DNA from: an uncultured Lachnospiraceae bacterium
Lineage (GTDB): Bacteria; Bacillota; Clostridia; Lachnospirales; Lachnospiraceae
Assembly: GCA_947632515.1 (NCBI GenBank)
Contig: CANRPO010000008.1
Coordinates: 35,566 to 99,565 of the forward strand
Direction: 5' to 3'
DNA length: 64,000 nt
In this document: piece after piece, positions 25,095 to 32,737 of the stretch
How the letters are laid out: the number at the start of each line of letters is the position of its first letter
Numbering within the stretch: position 1 is the first letter of the stretch
Translations under genes and position numbers: made by a program
Notes under the pieces: model-generated
The model's database searches: none
What the model was told of the DNA's origin: nothing
What the model saw: the letters and a program-made list of their open reading frames with translations, nothing else

Positions 25095-26948
25095 ATGGCA
25101 TTCGACGGCATCACCATCGCAAACATCACAAGAGAACTCCACGACGCTCTCCTCGGCGGGCGGATCTATAAGATCGCGCAGCCGGAGAGCGACGAGCTGC
25201 TGCTCACGGTCAAGAACAACGGCGCGCAGTACAGACTGCTGTTATCTGCGGACGCGTCGCTCCCCCTCGTCTATCTGACGGAGGCGAACAAGCCGAGTCC
25301 CCAGACCGCTCCCGGTTTCTGTATGCTCCTGCGCAAGCATCTGCAGAATGCCAGAATCGTCGGCATCGCGCAGCCCGGCTTAGAGCGCGTCATACATCTG
25401 GAGCTGGAACATCTCAATGAGCTGGGCGACGTCTGCCGCAAGAAACTGATCGTGGAAATCATGGGAAAACACAGCAACATCATCTTCTGCGACGATCAGG
25501 ACAGGATCATCGACAGCATCAAGCACATCTCGGGAATGGTCAGCTCCGTCCGCGAGGTGCTGCCGGGCAGGGATTACTTTATTCCACAGACGCAGGATAA
25601 GGAGAACCCCCTGCGTTTCTGCGGGCAGTATGTCAGTCTGCCATCCTGTCCAACCGGCGCTGCGGCTGACGGCGAGATGTGTGCCCCCGACGTCGCGGAC
25701 GTCTTTCTCAAAGATGCCCGCGACGATACTGTGATAAGTTATGTAAACTTTACGGAATCTATGCAGAAAAAGCCCATGCCCGCGTACAAGGCGCTCTACA
25801 CTGCTTACACGGGACTTTCCCCCATCATTGCACAGGAACTCTGCCACCGCGCGGACATCGACGGCGACAGGCCCGCCAATGCCCTGGACGACTCCTCTCT
25901 GCAGGCCCTGTACGCCGCGCTGCAAGGCATGATGAGCCAAGTCGTAAGCGGCGCTTTTACACCGACCGTCATCTACGACGGCAGAGAGCCCATTGAGTTT
26001 GCGGCCCTGCCCCTGACGCTCTACGCGGACAAGACCGCTCGGACGTTCGATTCGATCAGCGCCCTTCTGGAACAGTATTACGCACAGCGAAACGTCCTGA
26101 CACGCATCCGCCAGAAGTCCGCGGATCTGAGAAGGATCGTGCAGACCGCTCTGGAGCGCAATGTCAAGAAATACGACTTGCAGCTAAGGCAGATGAAAGA
26201 CACGGAAAAACGGGACAAATATAAAGTCTACGGCGAACTGCTGAACGCCTACGGCTACAACTTGGAACCGGGCGCCAAGTCTCTTGAGGCAACCGATTAT
26301 TATACCAGCGAGACAGTCACGATCCCGCTGGACAATACCCTGACGCCGCAGGAGAACGCCAAAAAATATTTTGACAAGTATGCAAAATTGAAAAGGACCC
26401 ATGAGGCTCTCTCCGAGTTGACCGTTCAGGTCAAGGAAGAGATCGGGCACTTGGAATCCGTGCTTACCTCCCTCGACATCGCCATGCAGGAGGAAGATCT
26501 GGTACAGATCAAGGAGGAGTTGATCGAGAACGGTTACATCCGCAGAAAGGGCGGCGCGAAGAAGGTCAAGGTCACGAGCAGGCCTTTTCACTATATCAGC
26601 AGCGACGGCTTTCACATGTATGTGGGAAAGAACAACTATCAGAACGACGAGCTGACTTTCAAGTTTGCAAACGGCGGCGACTGGTGGTTTCACGCAAAAA
26701 AGATTCCCGGCTCCCACGTGATCGTGAAGACCGAGGGCAAAGAGCTGCCCGACCGCACCTTCGAGGAGGCCGCGCGCCTCGCCGCCTACTACTCCCGGGG
26801 ACGGGAGCAGGAGAAGGTGGAGATCGACTATCTGCAGCGCAAGAACGTCAAGAAACCAAACGGCGCGAAACCCGGTTTCGTCGTCTACTACACCAACTAC
26901 TCGCTGGCCATCGACTCGGACATCTCTGGGATCGAGCAGATAGAATGA
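25095..26948 (+). CDS. rqcH: RqcH/NFACT protein, ribosome quality control (Rqc2 homologue)
   Basis: A 617-residue NFACT protein. In bacteria RqcH binds obstructed 50S subunits carrying peptidyl-tRNA and recruits Ala-tRNA to add C-terminal alanine tails, marking the chain for proteolysis. The NFACT-N domain (MAFDGITIANITRELHDALLGGRIYKIAQPESDELLLTV), a coiled-coil middle (about 340-470), and the NFACT-R/DUF814 domain (DGFHMYVGKNNYQNDELTFKFANGGDWWFHAKKIPGSHVIV) are in order. It was formerly called fibronectin-binding protein. ATG at 25095 has AAAGGA upstream; an out-of-frame ATG at 25085 is ignored. It is transcribed away from yicC. Confidence 0.95.
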   Translation: MAFDGITIANITRELHDALLGGRIYKIAQPESDELLLTVKNNGAQYRLLLSADASLPLVYLTEANKPSPQTAPGFCMLLRKHLQNARIVGIAQPGLERVIHLELEHLNELGDVCRKKLIVEIMGKHSNIIFCDDQDRIIDSIKHISGMVSSVREVLPGRDYFIPQTQDKENPLRFCGQYVSLPSCPTGAAADGEMCAPDVADVFLKDARDDTVISYVNFTESMQKKPMPAYKALYTAYTGLSPIIAQELCHRADIDGDRPANALDDSSLQALYAALQGMMSQVVSGAFTPTVIYDGREPIEFAALPLTLYADKTARTFDSISALLEQYYAQRNVLTRIRQKSADLRRIVQTALERNVKKYDLQLRQMKDTEKRDKYKVYGELLNAYGYNLEPGAKSLEATDYYTSETVTIPLDNTLTPQENAKKYFDKYAKLKRTHEALSELTVQVKEEIGHLESVLTSLDIAMQEEDLVQIKEELIENGYIRRKGGAKKVKVTSRPFHYISSDGFHMYVGKNNYQNDELTFKFANGGDWWFHAKKIPGSHVIVKTEGKELPDRTFEEAARLAAYYSRGREQEKVEIDYLQRKNVKKPNGAKPGFVVYYTNYSLAIDSDISGIEQIE

Positions 26949-27027
26949 ACGCTGACGTCTCAACCGCTGATGACTAAAAGCCGCTCCTTACTAAGCTAAC
27001 TTACAGCCCGTTTAAACCATCATTCGG

Positions 27028-27587
27028 TTAATGCGCGTCATTTTTTGCGAAACGCCTAACACCAGTCACAAACTGGTTAAAACTTTCCGATGAGTTGTGT
27101 TCAATATCCATATGCGGTGCAACTCTTTCGGCTCCCTCAATCTGCTGATGCTCCGGAATAATGGAATATAACTCTTCTTTTGGCGATGAAATACTGTCGG
27201 GAATACGGTATTTTCTTTTTGCGATAAAGATCTGAGTTTGGGATTGTTATATGCGATCGCAAGAGCGCTGACATCTCCAAAATACCAAGATTCCATTTCC
27301 TGACAGGCAATTCTCACCAAAACCCGTTTTCCTGTACTTTCGCACAGAGATAGAAGTTCCTGTTTCAATTTGATACAATCCCGTGCATCCTGATCCTCTA
27401 AAATCACAAAACGAATATCGCCGGGTTCGTTCCACCCCCGCAACTTATGAGGTATTGATCTTTGCAAGTCCTGTTTCCCTCTATGGGGAATGGTTTGAAA
27501 CTCTACGCCATTCGGAAGTATCTTTGGAAGCAGAATATCCAAAAGATGCTTTGAAGAGGGTTCTTCGAGCAAAAAGACCAGTTTCAT
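27028..27587 (-). pseudogene. DUF4276 (Toprim-like) protein gene with apparent -1 frameshift
   Basis: The frame from 27587 codes 173 residues and stops at 27066. Its first 124 residues match DUF4276: VFLLEEPSSKHLLDILLPKILP with acidic E8/E9, FVILEDQDARDCIKLK with D65 and D67, and CQEMESWYFGD. After K124 the similarity leaves this frame. In the -1 frame the sequence continues as KYRIPDS...SPKEEL, then GAERVAPHMD and SFNQFVTGVRRF, the usual DUF4276 ending, to a stop at 27028. The switch point is a run of five A on the coding strand (27216-27220), so one missing base, a sequencing error or translational slippage could explain it. The start overlaps the ATPase stop (ATGA). Toprim-like folds suggest a nuclease partner for the ATPase. 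Confidence 0.75.
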
Positions 27588-28783
27588 GTTGAAAAGTCCC
27601 CCGCTTTTTTAGCTTCACTCAGCAATAATCCCTGCTGCCAAATCTCCCCAAGCAGATCGCCTTCATGATAAAGAGATGCAACCAGCGGCAGATCCAACGC
27701 ACGAACAATTTGGGTATAGCCGTCATTCTTAATCAAACAGTACAGCTCTTCCAAGCGAACAGCATCCAAGAAGTCAGGAGAATGAGTTGAAATAAAAACT
27801 TGTCCCCCAATATACGAGTAATGTCTGAACTCTTCAGCCAATTGCAGAAGAAGTTCCGGATAGAGTTGATTCTCCGGCTCTTCCACGCAGAGCAGCGCAT
27901 GAGGATTTGGGTCTCTGAGCAAAACCAGATAAGTAAACATTTTTATAGTCCCATCAGAAACGAATTTAGAAGAAAACGGATTCTTAAACTGCCCGTCTTG
28001 AAATCGCAGAATAATGTAGCCGTCTTCTGTAGTCTTCGCCTCAACATTTGTAACACCTGGCACCCGCTCCCGCATCGCCTCTAGAATAGATTCAAAGCGA
28101 TCTCTGTGGTTCTCATAAAGAAATTTTGCAACTTGTGCCAGATTATTGCCAGTGGTTGAAAGCGATTCACTGTAATTCGCTTCATTGCGGTCACGCGCAC
28201 TCTCAATGTGAAAATCTGATACATACCAGTTCTCAATCAATCGGCGCAAAGATGCAACCGCAGGAAAGTCTTCAAACTGCCCCAATCCTTTTACGGCCAA
28301 AATATCCGGAGCGGAAACCTGTTGCGGTGTGCGTGTTGCCATTTGAACATCCTCGTATGACCGAAGAACACCACCAGCTGCAGCGCCGCGCCCATACGAG
28401 AAATCAAGAATCTTCCACGGAGCACCATACTGCCCACGGCGAAGTCTCATGATCTCTTTTTTCACGACTGGCATGGATGACGTGTTCAATCCTATCATGA
28501 GTTCATAAGTAATGATAGGTTCATCCGCTGAGGCTCGAAACTTGATCTCAAATTCCATATCCCCGGTTTGATCTCTGGAAATCACCTCATTAAAACCTCC
28601 CCGCTTTGCCAGTGCGGATCGGACATTACTATTCAAACAGTCATGCAAAAATCCAAACACGTCAAAAAATGTCGTCTTTCCCGTACCGTTTTGCCCTACA
28701 AAAACAGCCATTTGCGGAATATTCTCTACACGTACTTCGCGGAATACACGATAATTATGAATGCGCAAAAATTCAATTTGCAT
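27584..28783 (-). CDS. AAA15-family (OLD/SMC-like) ATPase of a putative defence module
   Basis: A 399-residue ATPase of the AAA_21/AAA15 type. The N-terminus IEFLRIHNYRVFREVRVE is typical of RecF/OLD-like ATPases. Walker A is GQNGTGKTT (30-38), a signature-like VSDGT lies at 275-279, Walker B is ALLCVEEPE (296-303), and the switch His is in STHSPDF (332-338). It overlaps the DUF4276 gene by 4 bases and should act with it. AAA15 ATPases paired with Toprim-like proteins are known anti-phage or DNA-repair modules (PARIS and OLD systems as analogies). The base composition is visibly AT-richer than the flanks, and a consensus promoter is present, both fitting horizontal gain. Whether it protects against phage is inference. 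Confidence 0.87.
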   Translation of the reverse strand: MQIEFLRIHNYRVFREVRVENIPQMAVFVGQNGTGKTTFFDVFGFLHDCLNSNVRSALAKRGGFNEVISRDQTGDMEFEIKFRASADEPIITYELMIGLNTSSMPVVKKEIMRLRRGQYGAPWKILDFSYGRGAAAGGVLRSYEDVQMATRTPQQVSAPDILAVKGLGQFEDFPAVASLRRLIENWYVSDFHIESARDRNEANYSESLSTTGNNLAQVAKFLYENHRDRFESILEAMRERVPGVTNVEAKTTEDGYIILRFQDGQFKNPFSSKFVSDGTIKMFTYLVLLRDPNPHALLCVEEPENQLYPELLLQLAEEFRHYSYIGGQVFISTHSPDFLDAVRLEELYCLIKNDGYTQIVRALDLPLVASLYHEGDLLGEIWQQGLLLSEAKKAGDFST

Positions 28784-28817
28784 GGCGGGTTTCTCCTTTT
28801 AAAGACCAACTTATTAC

Positions 28818-28847
28818 ATTATACCCCAAAACTTTATCACAATTCAA
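28818..28847 (-). promoter_or_regulatory. promoter of the ATPase/DUF4276 module
   Basis: On the minus strand TTGAAT (28847-28842) and a perfect TATAAT (28823-28818) are separated by 18 bases, about 35 bases before the ATPase start. Confidence 0.7.
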
Positions 28848-28874
28848 GCCATTCAATTCAGAGTCTTAACAAAT

Positions 28875-30284
28875 TCACTCCACGATATTCTGCAGCCAGA
28901 CGCCCTTCTTCACCAGCACGAAACCGATCGCGCACTTGATGATGTCTCCCACCTGGACAAGCGCAAACACAGTCGTCACGGGCAGCGCGGTGAAACGGCT
29001 TAAGGTAAACGCGATCGTCACACTGACGCACCAGATGAACACGCTGTCGAACAGGAAGGTGACGATCGTCCTGCCGCCGGAGCGCAGCGTAAAGTAGGAC
29101 GCGTGCAAAAAGGCGTTCTGGGGCATGAAAAACGCCGTTATCATAATAAAATACTTTGCCAGCCTGCGCACGTCCTCCTCCGTGTTATAGAGCAGCGGAA
29201 AGAACGGCGCGAGGCAAAACATGACGAGGGCGACAAGCGCGCAGCACGCCACCGAAAAGGCGATCAGCCTGTTGTCCGCGTCCCGCGCCTCTTTCATTCT
29301 GCCCGCGCCGAGCATCTGTCCCACGATGATGGCCACGGACTCGCCCAGCGCGATGAAGACGATATTGAATACGTTGTTGATGGTGTTGGAGATGTTCTGC
29401 GCCGCGATCACGTTGAGGCCGCGCACGGAATAGCACTGCGTCAGCATCGCCATGCCTGCGGCCCACAGCGTCTCGTTCAAGAGGAGCGGCAGCCCCTTCA
29501 CAATGATCTTGCGGGTCAAGTCAGACGGCACTCTCAGAGTCGAATAGAGCCCTTCCACGAACGGGTTTTTCTCCTTATGTCTGTGCGTATGGACGAGCAC
29601 GATCGCGGCCTCCGTGTAGCGGGACAGGATCGTGGCGATCGCCGCGCCCTCCACGCCCAGCGCGGGCGCACCGCATTTGCCGTAGATCAGTATGTAATTC
29701 AGGATCAGGTTCACAAACACGGCCACGATCCCGGCTTTCATCGGCAGGATGGTCTGCCCGCACTCGCGCAGCGTGCTGGAATAGACCTGGACCATCATAA
29801 AAGGCGGCAGGCCAAACAGCATGATCAGAAGATACTGCCTTCCGAAATACAGCGTGGCGGCGGCGCTTTCGGCCGTGCCCTCTCCTCTCAGATACAGAGA
29901 GATCAGGTCGGCGCCCGCCGTCAACAAAAGCGCGGCGGTGATCAGCGTGATCACGGCCACGATCCACAGTTTCAGGCGCACCGTGCGGCGGATCCCCTCA
30001 TCGTTCTTCTGCCCGAAATACTGTGCGGTAAAAATACCCGCCCCGGACACGCCGCCAAACAGACAGAGATTGTACACAAAAAGCAGTTGATTGACGATAG
30101 CCACGCCGGACATGGGCTCCGTGCCGATGCGTCCGATCATGATATTGTCGAGGAGCCCCACGAAATTTGTGATGCCGTTCTGTATCATGATGGGGACAGA
30201 GATCGCAAGAACCATCTTATAGAAAGCCCTGTCACCGATAAATTTATGTAGGAATCCCGCTTTGGAATCCGCTGTATTTCCCAT
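28875..30284 (-). CDS. MATE family efflux transporter
   Basis: A 469-residue membrane protein with twelve helices of the MATE type. The N-terminal FYKMVLAISVPIMIQNGITNFVGLLDNIMIGRIGTEPMSGVAIVNQ and the mid-protein GESVAIIVGQMLGAGRMKEARD block are clear. It should export a cationic compound using an ion gradient. It is only distantly similar to the MATE protein at 691-2106 and is probably not a recent duplicate. It lies between the AT-rich ATPase module and the coat-like genes, and GC content returns to the genome level here. An AGGGAGAG site precedes the ATG at a long spacing of about 10 bases. Confidence 0.92.
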   Translation of the reverse strand: MGNTADSKAGFLHKFIGDRAFYKMVLAISVPIMIQNGITNFVGLLDNIMIGRIGTEPMSGVAIVNQLLFVYNLCLFGGVSGAGIFTAQYFGQKNDEGIRRTVRLKLWIVAVITLITAALLLTAGADLISLYLRGEGTAESAAATLYFGRQYLLIMLFGLPPFMMVQVYSSTLRECGQTILPMKAGIVAVFVNLILNYILIYGKCGAPALGVEGAAIATILSRYTEAAIVLVHTHRHKEKNPFVEGLYSTLRVPSDLTRKIIVKGLPLLLNETLWAAGMAMLTQCYSVRGLNVIAAQNISNTINNVFNIVFIALGESVAIIVGQMLGAGRMKEARDADNRLIAFSVACCALVALVMFCLAPFFPLLYNTEEDVRRLAKYFIMITAFFMPQNAFLHASYFTLRSGGRTIVTFLFDSVFIWCVSVTIAFTLSRFTALPVTTVFALVQVGDIIKCAIGFVLVKKGVWLQNIVE

Positions 30285-30383
30285 ATCCGTCTACTCTCCC
30301 TCTGCGCCGGGCCGACAGGCGCGTATGCTTATCTTATAATAAAGCAGACAAAAATACAAGCGCCTCCCGCCGCTTGAAACGCA

Positions 30384-30416
30384 AAAGACGCCCCGCGCCG
30401 CGCGGGACGTCTTTTT
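30384..30416. terminator. strong GC-rich terminator after the coat-like genes
   Basis: A 14-bp stem with arms AAAGACGCCCCGCG (from about 30385) and CGCGGGACGTCTTT (from about 30401), carrying one mismatch, is followed by T-runs on both strands. It ends the minus-strand coat-like unit and insulates the MATE gene. Confidence 0.85.
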
Positions 30417-30457
30417 GAGCCGCATAGGGATTCCCATACGGCCGGGCGATCTTCGCC

Positions 30458-30718
30458 TTACAGCGTACTTGAGGAGAACAGAGATTTCACATGGTCGATC
30501 TCCGCCTGCGTCGCTTTTGCCGCGGGCACATAGTAAGATTTCTCCCGCGCAATCTGATACAGCTCCTCCTGAGACTGCTCGCAGGCGTTTCTGAACTGTT
30601 TCAGCGTCTGCTTTAACTCCTTGTTTTCCGTCTGGGCGATCATCTCGCCGAAACGCACCAGCTCTCCGTTGATCCCGGTGAGCGTATCCGCTACCATTGT
30701 CTTTTCTTCCATCTGCAT
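30458..30718 (-). CDS. spore coat protein F-like (Coat_F) small protein
   Basis: An 86-residue alpha-helical protein. The sequence (MVADTLTGINGELVRFGEMIAQTENKEL, then LKQFRNACEQSQEELYQIAREKSYYVPAAKA) resembles the Coat_F/ferritin-like family of spore coat proteins, which form helical bundles. ATG at 30718 has AAGGAG nine bases upstream; a TTG three codons earlier falls within that spacer. It lies 66 bases after a second small gene of the same kind. Expression in the mother cell during sporulation is likely but no sigma-E or sigma-K promoter was identified. The family call is by general resemblance. Confidence 0.75.
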   Translation of the reverse strand: MQMEEKTMVADTLTGINGELVRFGEMIAQTENKELKQTLKQFRNACEQSQEELYQIAREKSYYVPAAKATQAEIDHVKSLFSSSTL

Positions 30719-30784
30719 AATATCCAACTCCTTTTCTCACTGATCCATGATTGACTGTTGCCGTGGCTTTTACAGTAACGCCAG

Positions 30785-30970
30785 TTACTGTAAATACTCC
30801 ATGAGCTGCTGCTTGTTCTGCATCGCGGACTGCGCGCCTTTCTCGAAGAACTGTTTTACCTTCGCGTCGGTCGCGCACTCTGCGTACTCCTTCATCTTGC
30901 AGTGCGTCACGTCGTAGCCGCCCATGAGGTGGCGGAGATTTTGCAGATCCAGTTCTGATAAGTTTGCCAT
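30785..30970 (-). CDS. small spore coat-like protein
   Basis: A 61-residue protein (SELDLQNLRHLMGGYDVTHCKMKEYAECATD, then KVKQFFEKGAQSAMQNKQQLMEYL) resembling the N-terminal half of a Coat_F-type helical pair. It has an excellent Shine-Dalgarno, TAGGAGG, but this lies immediately after the T-run of the terminator of the preceding gene. It therefore depends on read-through or on a promoter buried in the preceding gene's 3' end. With the 86-residue gene downstream it forms a two-gene coat-like unit. Function inferred from family resemblance only. Confidence 0.72.
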   Translation of the reverse strand: MANLSELDLQNLRHLMGGYDVTHCKMKEYAECATDAKVKQFFEKGAQSAMQNKQQLMEYLQ

Positions 30971-30983
30971 TTGTCTACCTCCT

Positions 30984-31027
30984 AAAAAAATAATTGTCCT
31001 AAACAGTATTTGTTTTCGGACAATTAT
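30984..31027 (-). terminator. AT-rich terminator after the SpoVB-like gene
   Basis: A perfect 10-bp inverted repeat (30990-30999 and 31018-31027) begins immediately after the stop codon and is followed on the minus strand by a run of seven T (30984-30990). Confidence 0.8.
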
Positions 31028-32731
31028 TTATGCGGAGCCTGTATGATTTTTCTCTTTTTCTTTGGTTGGTTTTTCGTCATGCAAGAGATGTAGTTTCTTC
31101 GCGCACCGCACCAGAAGCGCCCCTTTCGGAAAGGCCAGAAGTTCCTGCTCGTTCACGCCGCCGACTAACAGGATCATCAGGAAGTAGATCGCTACGCCGA
31201 CGCCTATCGCTATGAGCAGCGCCACCCGGCTGACCGGAAGAATCATGTACACGCTCTCATACGTGCCGAACGCTGCGGCTCCCATCACAAGGGAGGCGAG
31301 AAACGGCTTGAGGAAAGTCCGCACGATCTCCTGTCTGTACCCCAGACGCCGTCTGACGGAAATCTGATTCAGAACGCACATGACCAGCGAGTAGATGATA
31401 TTCGCCCCCACAAGCGCGTACAGATTGAGGTCTGTGTACAAAAGTAATGCGATCAACCCCGCCACCTGCACCGCCAACGCTATCACGGAGTGGATCACCG
31501 GCGTGTTGACCCGGCCGATTCCCTGCAGCACGGCGTTGGTCAGGGTAGACAGCCCGTACAGCACCACCGTGACCGACAGCGCCGCCAGCAGACCCGACGC
31601 CTGCTCCAACGAATCCTTCTGCGGAAAGATAAAGTGCATGATCGGTTTCGCAAGGAGAAACATTCCCATCGCCGCGGGTATGGACACCAGCATCGTCATG
31701 CGGATCGCCTTCGCCACCAGCGCTCTCGTCACCCCGTGCTCTCCCTTCGCGTAGGATGCGGCCACGCCGGGGATCGTCGCCGAGGACATAGCCGAGGCAA
31801 GAGCGATGGGGATGTTGACCATGGCAACCGCCTGCGTCGCGAAGATTCCGTAATCGATGGCGACCGCTATCTCATTTCCTCCTTTGTAATCGATCAGAAC
31901 GCGCTCATAGATCTTCATATTCACCACAGTGGAGCAGTTATAGATGAACGTGCTTAAGATAAACGGCGTAACCACTGTCAGGATGATCTTGAAGATCTCG
32001 CCGTAGCTGTCCGTTTTTCCTGTCTTGTCGTGTTCGGAGCGCCGCAGCAGCATCTTACGGTTGAGCATATACATGCCAAACATGAACAGGAGTGCCGACA
32101 CAACGCCCGCCCCCGTGCCGATCGCACTCCCCGCCGAGCCGTAGATCGCCTGCGTCGTCTCACTGCTGCCGGACACCATATCCATAAGCAGATAAGCCGC
32201 CAAAATGCTGACCGCGGCATTGAAGATCTGCTCCAGTATCTGGGACAGCGACGTGTGCAGCATGGAGCCGTGCGCCTGAAAATACCCTCTGAGCACGCCC
32301 AGAAATCCCGAAAAAAAGATCGTCGGCGCCAATACGCGCAGCGCCACGACCGAATTGTCGATCACAAGGTAGGGCGCCGCCGCAAAGGTAAACACAGACG
32401 CGATCCCGCCCACCACAAGCACATAGAGCAGCGCGCACCGAAAGACGCGCTGCGCGTTGCGGTACTCTTTGAATGCCAGCTTTTGTGCAATCACCTTAGA
32501 GATTGCCGAAGGAATACTATAAGAAGAGATCAACAGAATGATCGTATAGAGATTCATAGCAACGGAGTAATATCCGTTGCCTTCCAGACCGATGATACTC
32601 CGAAGGGGGCTGCGGTAGATCAGGCTGATCACCTTGACGATCATTCCCGACGCCGCAAGGATCCCCGCCTGGAGTACAAAATTATTCTTTTTTTTCTGTT
32701 CGTTCATAGATTTCTTACTGATTTCCGTCAC
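31028..32731 (-). CDS. SpoVB/MurJ-like polysaccharide flippase (MVF/MOP family)
   Basis: A 567-residue membrane protein with about fourteen hydrophobic segments. The N-terminal LQAGILAASGMIVKVISLIYRSPLRSIIGLEGNGYYSVAMNLYTIILLISSYSIPSAISKVIAQ is typical of stage V sporulation protein B and related lipid-linked oligosaccharide flippases. SpoVB helps build the spore cortex; close relatives transport peptidoglycan precursors or other polysaccharide units. Its GTG start at 32731 is 6 bases from the glgA stop; an ATG at 32707 is possible, but neither has a strong ribosome site. The C-terminal tail is short, basic and probably cytoplasmic. Whether it is the sporulation protein or a general flippase cannot be settled here. 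Confidence 0.87.
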   Translation of the reverse strand: MTEISKKSMNEQKKKNNFVLQAGILAASGMIVKVISLIYRSPLRSIIGLEGNGYYSVAMNLYTIILLISSYSIPSAISKVIAQKLAFKEYRNAQRVFRCALLYVLVVGGIASVFTFAAAPYLVIDNSVVALRVLAPTIFFSGFLGVLRGYFQAHGSMLHTSLSQILEQIFNAAVSILAAYLLMDMVSGSSETTQAIYGSAGSAIGTGAGVVSALLFMFGMYMLNRKMLLRRSEHDKTGKTDSYGEIFKIILTVVTPFILSTFIYNCSTVVNMKIYERVLIDYKGGNEIAVAIDYGIFATQAVAMVNIPIALASAMSSATIPGVAASYAKGEHGVTRALVAKAIRMTMLVSIPAAMGMFLLAKPIMHFIFPQKDSLEQASGLLAALSVTVVLYGLSTLTNAVLQGIGRVNTPVIHSVIALAVQVAGLIALLLYTDLNLYALVGANIIYSLVMCVLNQISVRRRLGYRQEIVRTFLKPFLASLVMGAAAFGTYESVYMILPVSRVALLIAIGVGVAIYFLMILLVGGVNEQELLAFPKGALLVRCAKKLHLLHDEKPTKEKEKNHTGSA

Positions 32732-32737
32732 TGCCGG

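Noticed and set aside
27208..27222. Programmed -1 frameshift in the DUF4276 gene as the favoured explanation
   Set aside because: The slippery site does not fit the X XXY YYZ heptamer in the reading frame, and no stimulatory stem is obvious. A simple indel is more likely.
30291..30878. Minus-strand ORF of 195 codons over the coat-like genes
   Set aside because: Arg/Gly-rich frame in a different phase; the two small coat-like frames have good ribosome sites and helical, family-like sequences.
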